Source: UBA6382 sp963617965 (GTDB lineage: Bacteria > Bacteroidota > Bacteroidia > Bacteroidales > Bacteroidaceae). Taken from it: DNA of 64,000 nucleotides. Each line of letters starts with the position of its first letter. The first letter of the stretch is position 1. A model generated the notes under the pieces. That model was not told where the DNA came from and did no database searches. It worked only from the letters and a program-made list of their open reading frames with translations. Location: assembly GCA_963617965.1 (NCBI GenBank), contig CAVEQO010000008.1, positions 1-64,000 on the forward strand, read 5' to 3'. The position numbers were made by a program, and so were the translations under genes. Shown in pieces: positions 16,053 through 23,645 of this stretch.

Positions 16053-17156
16053 ATGAGCTTACAATGCGGTATCGTAGGACTGCCCAACGTCGGCAAATCC
16101 ACTCTCTTCAACTGCCTCAGCAACGCCAAAGCGCAGGCCGCCAATTTCCCTTTCTGCACGATTGAACCTAACATAGGCGTTATTACCGTACCTGACGAGC
16201 GATTGACAAAACTTGCAGAACTGGTACATCCCGGCCGCATTGTCCCCACCACGGTTGAAATCGTAGACATCGCAGGACTTGTCAAGGGAGCAAGCAAGGG
16301 AGAAGGGCTAGGCAACCAATTTCTGGCAAACATCCGGGAAACAGACGCCATCCTCCATGTGCTGAGATGTTTTGACAACGACAATGTAGTGCATGTGGAC
16401 GGCAGCGTAGACCCCGTCAGAGACAAAGAAATCATCGACACGGAATTGCAGATAAAAGACCTCGAGACTGTAGAGAATCGCATCAAGCGTGTAGAGAAAA
16501 CGGCACAAGTAGGGGGAGACAAGAACGCAAAGACAGAATATGAAGTCCTGCTGGCGTATAAAGACGCTCTCAGCCAAGGCAAATCGGCACGCAGCGTGAC
16601 TTTTGAAAGCAAAGAACAGCAGCTGGCCTCAAAAAACCTCTTCCTGCTGACAGCAAAGCCCGTACTCTATGTTTGCAATGTAGACGAAGAGAGTGCTGCG
16701 ACCGGCAACAAATACGTAGAGAGGGTAAAACAAGCCGTGGCGAACGAGAATGCGGAAGTCCTCGTTGTGGCGGCCAAAACAGAAGCCGACATAGCAGAAC
16801 TTGAAACTTACGAAGAACGCCAGATGTTTCTTGAAGACGCAGGTCTGACGGAGTCCGGTTGCAACAGGCTTGTAAAGGCGGCCTATGCCCTGCTTAACCT
16901 GCAGACTTTCATCACCGCCGGTGAAATGGAGGTAAAGGCATGGACTTTCCGCAAAGGCTGGAAGGCACCGCAATGCGCAGGAGTGATACACACGGACTTT
17001 GAAAAAGGCTTCATACGGGCCGAAGTCATAAAATATGACGACTACATAAAATACGGCAGCGAGACCGCTGTGAAAGAGGCTGGAAAACTCGGTATAGAGG
17101 GAAAGGACTACACCGTGCAGGACGGCGACATCATGCATTTCAGATTCAACGTGTAG
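16053..17156 (+). CDS. ychF: Redox-regulated ATPase YchF
   Basis: A 367-residue Obg-related P-loop protein. The Walker A is GLPNVGKSTLF, the switch region is DIAGLVKGASKGEGLGN, and the usual NKxD specificity motif is replaced by NVDE, which is why YchF proteins prefer ATP. A coiled-coil middle and a C-terminal TGS domain follow (TFITAGEMEVKAWTF). The protein binds ribosomes and affects stress responses and translation; its exact role is not settled. It is followed closely by lgt. Confidence 0.96.
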   Translation: MSLQCGIVGLPNVGKSTLFNCLSNAKAQAANFPFCTIEPNIGVITVPDERLTKLAELVHPGRIVPTTVEIVDIAGLVKGASKGEGLGNQFLANIRETDAILHVLRCFDNDNVVHVDGSVDPVRDKEIIDTELQIKDLETVENRIKRVEKTAQVGGDKNAKTEYEVLLAYKDALSQGKSARSVTFESKEQQLASKNLFLLTAKPVLYVCNVDEESAATGNKYVERVKQAVANENAEVLVVAAKTEADIAELETYEERQMFLEDAGLTESGCNRLVKAAYALLNLQTFITAGEMEVKAWTFRKGWKAPQCAGVIHTDFEKGFIRAEVIKYDDYIKYGSETAVKEAGKLGIEGKDYTVQDGDIMHFRFNV

Positions 17157-17188
17157 TTTAACCACATACACAAAAATCTCCTTTTCTC

Positions 17189-18025
17189 ATGCTTGCAACC
17201 ATTCTTTGGCAACCGGATCCCGTGGCTTTCAGTCTGTTTGGGTTTGACATCAGATGGTATTCGCTCTGTTGGTGTTGCGCACTCGTGACAGGCTACCTAA
17301 TCATGGCGCAACTATATAAAAACCAAGGGATTGACAAGGATAAATTTGACCCTTTGTTTCTGTATGTCTTCGTTGGAGTTATCATCGGCGCACGTTTGGG
17401 ACATTGCCTGTTCTATGAACCGGGGTATTACTTCAATCACATCATGGAAATGTTGCTCCCGATAAAGCGGGATGGTTATGGGGGTTGGCATATCGTGGGA
17501 TATGAGGGACTCGCAAGCCATGGAGGGGTTATAGGCATGATTGTTGCCATCGTCATCTACTGCCGCAAGTTTAAGGTCAATCTCATGAGAGTCCTTGACA
17601 ACATGGGAATAGTGTCTCCGATTTCTGCCGCATTCATACGCATAGGCAACCTGTTTAATTCCGAAATTGTCGGAAAGCCTACAGACGTGCCCTGGGCTTT
17701 TGTTTTCGCCCACAACGGAGAAACCTTCTCCCGACACCCGGCACAACTATACGAAGCAATCTGCTATATCATTCTCTTTCTGGCAACCGCCGTCATTTAC
17801 AAGAGATTGCGCAATCGCATCGGGACGGGCTTTTTCTTCGGTCTATGCCTGACCGCAATCTTCATCCTGCGTATTGTAATCGAGTTCTTCAAGGACAATC
17901 AGGTAGGCTTTGAAGACGGCATGATACTAAATATGGGGCAACTCCTGAGTATCCCTCTTGTTGCGGTTGGCATATATTGTATGGCCAACGGGAAGTGGTG
18001 CGCCAAACTGGGCGAACAGAAATAG
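17189..18025 (+). CDS. lgt: Prolipoprotein diacylglyceryl transferase
   Basis: A 278-residue inner-membrane enzyme that puts diacylglycerol from phosphatidylglycerol on the lipobox cysteine of prolipoproteins. The family signature around RIGNLFNSEIVGKP (residues about 150-165) and the conserved ASHGG segment are present, with about seven membrane helices. Substrates in this window include GldK and the PBP4-type protein, both of which have lipobox cysteines. mnmG starts 4 bases past its stop. Confidence 0.95.
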   Translation: MLATILWQPDPVAFSLFGFDIRWYSLCWCCALVTGYLIMAQLYKNQGIDKDKFDPLFLYVFVGVIIGARLGHCLFYEPGYYFNHIMEMLLPIKRDGYGGWHIVGYEGLASHGGVIGMIVAIVIYCRKFKVNLMRVLDNMGIVSPISAAFIRIGNLFNSEIVGKPTDVPWAFVFAHNGETFSRHPAQLYEAICYIILFLATAVIYKRLRNRIGTGFFFGLCLTAIFILRIVIEFFKDNQVGFEDGMILNMGQLLSIPLVAVGIYCMANGKWCAKLGEQK

Positions 18026-18029
18026 TCCT

Positions 18030-19901
18030 ATGCGTTTAGACTTTGACATTATAGTGATTGGCGCAGGGCACGCAGGATGCGAGGCGGCACACGCAGCAGC
18101 CGCCAGAGGTGCACAGGTGTGTCTCATCACCATGGACATGGAGAAAATCGCCCAAATGAGCTGCAATCCGGCAATAGGAGGAATAGCCAAGGGGCAGATT
18201 GTCCGCGAAATAGACGCTCTGGGGGGCATGACCGCACAGATTACAGACCGCTCCTCGATACAGTTTCGAATGCTCAATCTCTCAAAAGGTCCGGCAATGT
18301 GGAGCCCTCGCGCCCAATGTGACCGGTTTAGATTCAGTTCCCTTTGGAGAAAAACCCTTGAAAACACGCCCAATCTCACTTTGTGGCAAGATCAGGTCGA
18401 TACGCTCCTGACAGAAAACAACAGCGTTGCCGGAGTCCATACAATATGGGGACACACTTTCAAGGCCAAATGCGTTGTCCTGACGGCAGGCACCTTTCTC
18501 AACGGGCTGATGCATGTCGGGCATACAAGAGTGCCGGGAGGACGCATCTCGGAGCCTTCCTGCCTAAAACTAACCGAATCCATCGTACAACATGGCGTGA
18601 CTGTCGGAAGAATGAAAACCGGCACACCGTTAAGAATTAACGCAAGATCCGTAGATTTCAGCCAATTGACACGGCAAAACGGAGACACAGGCTTTCACCG
18701 TTTTTCTTTTGTCACAGAGCAGAGGGAGTTGCCGCAAATTCCCTGTTGGATTTGCAACACAAATGAAAAAGCCCATCAGATAATGCGAGATGCTCTTGCC
18801 GATTCCCCCCTGTACAACGGGCAAATCAAGAGCATCGGGCCAAGATACTGCCCAAGCATTGAAACGAAACTGCATACATTTCCAGACAAAGACCATCACC
18901 CTCTTTTCCTTGAACCAGAGGGGCTTGACACAAACCAAATGTACCTTAATGGCTTCTCGTCAAGCCTTCCAACAGAGGTTCAGATTGAAGCTCTTCGAGC
19001 GATACCGGGATTTGAAAAAGCAGAAATCTACCGTTCCGGCTATGCTATAGAATACGATTTCTTTGACCCTACGGAGCTTCATCACTCGTTGGAATCAAAG
19101 AAAATCGCCAACCTTTATTTTGCAGGACAAGTCAATGGCACTACAGGCTACGAAGAAGCTGCGGGGCAAGGTCTTGTTGCAGGGATAAACGCCTCGTTGA
19201 AATGTGAGAGAAAAGAACCTTTTGTAATGAAGCGAGACGAAAGTTATATCGGGGTTCTCATTGACGATCTTGTTACAAAAGGAGTAGACGAGCCTTACAG
19301 AATGTTCACTTCCCGTGCAGAGTTTCGCATCCTGCTCCGCCAGGACAATGCCGACGCAAGGCTTACACCAACGGGGCGCAAACTCGGCTTAATCGGGGAA
19401 AACAGATACAGAGACTTCCAAAACAAGCAAAAACTCATTTCCGATATCACAGGTCTCTGCAAAAGCCACAACACAAAACCCGGCGAAATAGACGAGGAAC
19501 TTCTCTTGGCGGGCAGCACCCCCCTGTCAACAACAACGAAACTAAGCACCGTCATAAGCAGACCCGGTGTTACACTAAATGGTATCGCCTCGTCCTTGCC
19601 GCCTTTGTGCGAGCTGTTCATTCTGGCCGGGGACAAAAAAGAGGAGATCGCTGAAGCTGCGGAAATCGCCATCAAATACGAAGGGTATATAAAGCGAGAA
19701 CAACAAGAGGCACAAAAGATGCGGCGGCTTGAATCCATCCGCATACGTGGGGTCTTTGACTACTCGCAGATAAAACAGCTTTCAACAGAAGCCCGACAGA
19801 AGCTCACAAAGACCAACCCGGAAACCCTTGGGCAAGCCTCAAGGATCCCCGGGGTCAGCCCGAGCGACATGAACGTCCTCCTGGTGCTGATGCACAGGTA
19901 G
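18030..19901 (+). CDS. mnmG: tRNA uridine-5-carboxymethylaminomethyl modification enzyme, FAD subunit
   Basis: A 623-residue MnmG (GidA). With MnmE it modifies U34 of certain tRNAs. The FAD-binding DIIVIGAGHAGCEAA motif opens the protein, followed by MSCNPAIGGIAKG and the family motifs AGTFLNGLMHVG and GQVNGTTGYEEAAGQGL; the C-terminal helical domain includes IRGVFDYSQI. The start at 18030 directly follows the lgt stop; an in-frame start at 17958 would overlap lgt by 68 bases and is not needed. Confidence 0.96.
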   Translation: MRLDFDIIVIGAGHAGCEAAHAAAARGAQVCLITMDMEKIAQMSCNPAIGGIAKGQIVREIDALGGMTAQITDRSSIQFRMLNLSKGPAMWSPRAQCDRFRFSSLWRKTLENTPNLTLWQDQVDTLLTENNSVAGVHTIWGHTFKAKCVVLTAGTFLNGLMHVGHTRVPGGRISEPSCLKLTESIVQHGVTVGRMKTGTPLRINARSVDFSQLTRQNGDTGFHRFSFVTEQRELPQIPCWICNTNEKAHQIMRDALADSPLYNGQIKSIGPRYCPSIETKLHTFPDKDHHPLFLEPEGLDTNQMYLNGFSSSLPTEVQIEALRAIPGFEKAEIYRSGYAIEYDFFDPTELHHSLESKKIANLYFAGQVNGTTGYEEAAGQGLVAGINASLKCERKEPFVMKRDESYIGVLIDDLVTKGVDEPYRMFTSRAEFRILLRQDNADARLTPTGRKLGLIGENRYRDFQNKQKLISDITGLCKSHNTKPGEIDEELLLAGSTPLSTTTKLSTVISRPGVTLNGIASSLPPLCELFILAGDKKEEIAEAAEIAIKYEGYIKREQQEAQKMRRLESIRIRGVFDYSQIKQLSTEARQKLTKTNPETLGQASRIPGVSPSDMNVLLVLMHR

Positions 19902-19905
19902 CCTG

Positions 19906-19921
19906 TGTTTCACGTGAAACA
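19906..19921. other. parS centromere site (ParB binding)
   Basis: TGTTTCACGTGAAACA is a perfect 16-bp palindrome identical to the widely conserved bacterial parS consensus. It lies in the 53-base gap between mnmG and uvrC. ParB loads here and spreads to organise and separate the origin region. parA and parB are not in the window. The site is about 24 kb from the proposed origin, a normal origin-parS distance. Confidence 0.92.
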
Positions 19922-19954
19922 CTTGCGTAGCAAAACTTCGCCAACAACCTGAAA

Positions 19955-21823
19955 ATGACAGCAAAGGAAACAACATCTCTAAAGGCACGCCTTCGGAACA
20001 TTGTGTCAAGTCTGCCGGAAAGCCCCGGCAGCTACCAATATTACGACGAGCAGGGAAAGGTGATATACGTTGGCAAGGCCAAAAACTTGAAGAAACGGGT
20101 TGCAAGCTATTTTCTTGGGGAACAGAATGCCAAGACCGCAATGTTGGTTTCAAAGATTCGCGACATAAAATACATAAGCGTAGCGACAGAGCAAGATGCC
20201 CTTTTGCTGGAAAACTCGCTGATAAAGAAATTCCAACCGCATTATAACATCTTGCTCAAGGACGACAAAAGCTACCCTTATATTTGCGTGACGAAAGAAG
20301 ACTTCCCCCGTATTTTGATTACGCGCAACAAGCATATTGGCAAAGGCGAATATTACGGGCCTTACAGCTACGCTCCCGCCATGCACAATCTCCTTGAGTT
20401 GATGCGCACCCTCTACAAAATCCGAGATTGCAAGACCGTCCTACAATATGGAAAAGTAAAGAAGCACAAATACAAACTGTGCCTAAGCTACCACGTCAAA
20501 AAATGTCCGGGGTGTTGTGTTGGCAGGCAAAGCAAAGAAGCATACCAGGCAAACATAAACGAATGCCGACAGATTCTCAGAGGGAAGACAAGAGAGGTCA
20601 AAGATCGCCTCAAGCAGCAAATGAAGACTCTCTCGTCAGAACTGCGCTTTGAAGAGGCGGAAGAAGTCAAGAAGAAATACCTTCTTCTCAACCAATACCA
20701 AGCAAAAAGCGAAGTGGTAAGCAACACCATAAGCGACGTGGATGTCTTTTCCATAATCTCTGATGAAAAAAAGGGCATCGTGAACTACCTGCATGTCGTC
20801 GACGGAGCCACTGTCATTGCATACAACTTTGAGCTTGAAAAAAAACTGGACGAACAAGATGATGCGCTTCTCACCTATGCCATAATGGAGATGAGAGATA
20901 AATTCAACGTTCGCTACAAGGAACTCATCCTCCCATTCTTCGTCAATCTGCCGCTGGAGGATGTCTGCATCACCATTCCGCAAAGGGGAGACAAGAAAGC
21001 CCTACTTGACTTGTCTTCAAGAAACGTGCGGCAGTACAAGGTTGACAAACTGAAACGGGCAGAGTATCTGAACCCGGAGCAAAAACAGACTCGCCTGATG
21101 AGAGAGTTGCAAGACAAGCTGCATCTGCGGAAATTGCCCATGACAATAGACTTGTTTGACAACTCCAATCTTCAGGGAACCGATGCCGTGGCTGGCTGTG
21201 TGGTATACAAGCAGATGAGACCGTCAAGAAAAGATTACAGGAAATATACCATCAAGACCGTAAGCGGTCCTGACGACTACGCTTCCATGCAAGAGGTGGT
21301 CAGAAGAAGATACGGGAGAATGGTGGCAGAGGGTTGCGCCCTACCCGACCTCATTGTCACAGACGGCGGCAAAGGGCAAATGGACTGCGTGAGACAGGTC
21401 ATTGAAGATGAGCTAGATCTGAACATACCGATAGCCGGTCTTGCCAAGAATGACCGTCACAGGACGAACGAGCTACTCTTTGGCTTCCCACCGGTAACAG
21501 TCGGAATCAAGCAAAGCTCCGAACTATTCAGAATCCTGACACAAATGCAGGATGAAGTACACCGTTACGCCATCAGCTTCCACAAGCAGAAAAGGGCGAA
21601 AAGGCAGACTTTGTCAGAGCTGGACTCCATAAAGGGCATCGGCATCAAAACAAGGGAATTGCTGCTAAAGAACTTCAAGTCTGTCAAAAGGATAAAGGAG
21701 GCAGATATCTATGAACTCCAAAGCATTTTGGGAGAAAAAAGAGGAAAGCACCTATGGCTTGCTTTTCATTCAAAGAATAACATTATCAGCACGCAACTTG
21801 CTGACAATCAGGTAATAACATAA
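19955..21823 (+). CDS. uvrC: UvrABC system protein C
   Basis: A 622-residue UvrC, the nuclease that makes both incisions in nucleotide excision repair. The GIY-YIG domain opens with LPESPGSYQYYDEQGKVIYV and GKAKNLKKRV, a UVR segment lies near residue 210-240 (RFEEAEEVKKKY), the RNase H-like nuclease domain has TIDLFDNSNLQGTDAVAG, and the C-terminal helix-hairpin-helix includes LDSIKGIGIKTRELLL. dtd follows 10 bases later. Confidence 0.96.
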   Translation: MTAKETTSLKARLRNIVSSLPESPGSYQYYDEQGKVIYVGKAKNLKKRVASYFLGEQNAKTAMLVSKIRDIKYISVATEQDALLLENSLIKKFQPHYNILLKDDKSYPYICVTKEDFPRILITRNKHIGKGEYYGPYSYAPAMHNLLELMRTLYKIRDCKTVLQYGKVKKHKYKLCLSYHVKKCPGCCVGRQSKEAYQANINECRQILRGKTREVKDRLKQQMKTLSSELRFEEAEEVKKKYLLLNQYQAKSEVVSNTISDVDVFSIISDEKKGIVNYLHVVDGATVIAYNFELEKKLDEQDDALLTYAIMEMRDKFNVRYKELILPFFVNLPLEDVCITIPQRGDKKALLDLSSRNVRQYKVDKLKRAEYLNPEQKQTRLMRELQDKLHLRKLPMTIDLFDNSNLQGTDAVAGCVVYKQMRPSRKDYRKYTIKTVSGPDDYASMQEVVRRRYGRMVAEGCALPDLIVTDGGKGQMDCVRQVIEDELDLNIPIAGLAKNDRHRTNELLFGFPPVTVGIKQSSELFRILTQMQDEVHRYAISFHKQKRAKRQTLSELDSIKGIGIKTRELLLKNFKSVKRIKEADIYELQSILGEKRGKHLWLAFHSKNNIISTQLADNQVIT

Positions 21824-21833
21824 CACTACGGCA

Positions 21834-22286
21834 ATGAGGGCGGTACTACAGAGAGTTTCAGAGGCATCCGTTACAATAAACGGGGTCGTCAAATCACAAA
21901 TACGCAAGGGGCTGCTCATCTTGCTTGGCATAGAGCAAGCCGACAGCCAGAAAGACGTTGACTGGCTTGTAAAGAAAGTGCTTTCCCTGCGCATATTTGA
22001 TGACGAGAAAGGCGTAATGAACAGGTCCATAACCGATATCGGCGGCGATATCATCGTAGTAAGCCAGTTCACACTGATGGCTTCGTACAAAAAAGGGAAC
22101 AGGCCTTCGTATATAAAAGCGGCGGGACACGACGTGTCCGTCCCTCTCTACGAAATGTTCTGCGCGACCTTGCAGCAGAACTTCGGGAAAGAAATCGGCA
22201 CCGGAGAGTTCGGTGCCGACATGAAAGTGAGACTGCTCAACGACGGGCCTGTGACAATCTGTATGGACACACACAACAAGGAATAA
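21834..22286 (+). CDS. dtd: D-aminoacyl-tRNA deacylase
   Basis: A 150-residue Dtd, which removes D-amino acids (and glycine) mischarged on tRNAs. The start MRAVLQRVSEASVTI, the catalytic-site motif SQFTLMASYKKGNRPSY and the GxP segment NDGPVTI are all present. It lies in a tight chain uvrC-dtd-mazG-deoC with gaps of 2-10 bases, so the four are probably one transcript. Confidence 0.95.
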   Translation: MRAVLQRVSEASVTINGVVKSQIRKGLLILLGIEQADSQKDVDWLVKKVLSLRIFDDEKGVMNRSITDIGGDIIVVSQFTLMASYKKGNRPSYIKAAGHDVSVPLYEMFCATLQQNFGKEIGTGEFGADMKVRLLNDGPVTICMDTHNKE

Positions 22287-22291
22287 CAAAA

Positions 22292-22615
22292 ATGACAATC
22301 AAAGAAGCACAACAGGCCGTAGATGCATGGATAAAGACCTATGGCATACGCTATTTCAACGAGTTGACCAACATGGCGTGTCTTACAGAGGAAATTGGAG
22401 AACTGGCACGAATAGTCGCCAGAAAATACGGGGAACAGTCTTTTAAGGAGGGAGAAAAACAAGATATGGCCGAAGAAATGGCAGACGTGCTGTGGGTTCT
22501 GATTTGCCTGGCCAACCAAACAGACATAGACCTTGAAGCGGCACTTAAGGAATCCATCAGAAAGAAAACGCTCAGAGACAACCTCAGGCACAAAAACAAT
22601 CCAAAACTAATATAG
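22292..22615 (+). CDS. MazG-type nucleotide pyrophosphohydrolase
   Basis: A 107-residue single-domain MazG-like protein. The metal-binding helices show as CLTEEIGELARIV and DMAEEMADVLWVLICLAN (E-E-x-x-E...E-x-x-D). Such enzymes hydrolyse nucleoside triphosphates and are thought to clean the nucleotide pool or respond to stress. It is much shorter than the two-domain E. coli MazG. Confidence 0.88.
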   Translation: MTIKEAQQAVDAWIKTYGIRYFNELTNMACLTEEIGELARIVARKYGEQSFKEGEKQDMAEEMADVLWVLICLANQTDIDLEAALKESIRKKTLRDNLRHKNNPKLI

Positions 22616-22617
22616 CA

Positions 22618-23583
22618 ATGAAGCCACACACACACGAATGCAACTGCAGCCACGAATGCAGCCACCAGAACGACAGCGAATCTCAGAATCCTGAAATGCA
22701 ATCAAAATACGCTCAGGCGTTTTCCAGATTCAACCTCCACCTGCACGATGAAACAGAACAGGGGGAAGCAAAACGCCTCATATCTGCGCACTACGGAGAA
22801 AACAACACGACCGAGGTGATGAAATTCCTCTTCAGTACGATAGAACTCACCTCTCTCAAAGTAACCGACAATGAAGAAAGCATCCTTGGTCTCGTTGAGA
22901 GAACGAACTCTTTCTGCAACGACAACCCATCTTTCCCCCACCCTGCCGGGATTTGCGTCTACCCGAGATTCGTAAACCTTGTAAGCAACAGCCTGGAGGT
23001 TGAGGACATGGAGATAAGCACCGTTTGCGGTGGATTTCCGTCAAGCCAAACGTTTCCTGAAATAAAAACCGTGGAAACCGCCCTTGCCATAAAAGACGGA
23101 GCTACCGAAATAGACACCGTATTGCCCGTAGGTTTCTTCCTTGCCGAAGACTATGACACCGTCTTCAACGAGATAGACGAAATAAAACTCTCCTGCGGCA
23201 AAGAGACTCCCCTGAAAGTGATATTGGAAACCGGAGCTCTCCAAACGGCTGTAGCGACAAAAAAAGCGGCAATTCTGGCAATCTACAGCGGAGCCGACTA
23301 CATCAAGACGTCTACAGGCAAAATAGAGCCCGGTGCAACACCTGCGTCTGTATACACAATGTGTCAGACGATAAAAGAATACTACAACATTACAGGCACT
23401 AAAATAGGCATAAAAATAGCAGGCGGCGTACGTACCGCAGAAGATGCAGTAAAATACTACACTCTTGTAAAGGAAATTTTGGGACAAGAATGGCTGAACA
23501 ACACGTTGTTCCGCATTGGTGCAAGCAGCCTTGCCAACAATCTCCTGTCATATATCACAGGGAAACAGACCAAAGTGTTCTGA
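22618..23583 (+). CDS. deoC: Deoxyribose-phosphate aldolase with His/Cys-rich N-terminal extension
   Basis: A 321-residue class I aldolase that splits 2-deoxyribose 5-phosphate into acetaldehyde and glyceraldehyde 3-phosphate. The Schiff-base lysine motif is DYIKTSTGK and the second lysine lies in GIKIAGGVRT. The aldolase core begins near residue 30. Before it lies a short extension with five His and three Cys in the first 16 residues (HTHECNCSHECSH), which could bind metal and is not required for the fold. The start is the only one close to mazG (2-base gap). The gene ends in convergence with polA. Confidence 0.93.
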   Translation: MKPHTHECNCSHECSHQNDSESQNPEMQSKYAQAFSRFNLHLHDETEQGEAKRLISAHYGENNTTEVMKFLFSTIELTSLKVTDNEESILGLVERTNSFCNDNPSFPHPAGICVYPRFVNLVSNSLEVEDMEISTVCGGFPSSQTFPEIKTVETALAIKDGATEIDTVLPVGFFLAEDYDTVFNEIDEIKLSCGKETPLKVILETGALQTAVATKKAAILAIYSGADYIKTSTGKIEPGATPASVYTMCQTIKEYYNITGTKIGIKIAGGVRTAEDAVKYYTLVKEILGQEWLNNTLFRIGASSLANNLLSYITGKQTKVF

Positions 23584-23645
23584 CCGCAGCCCGACAACAT
23601 TTCCCGCTCTTTGCAACACGGCTTGAAGCCTTCCTGGACATAACC

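Noticed and set aside
17958..18029. Longer mnmG start inside lgt
   Set aside because: It would add 24 residues unlike the family and overlap lgt by 68 bases; the start at 18030 begins directly before the FAD motif.
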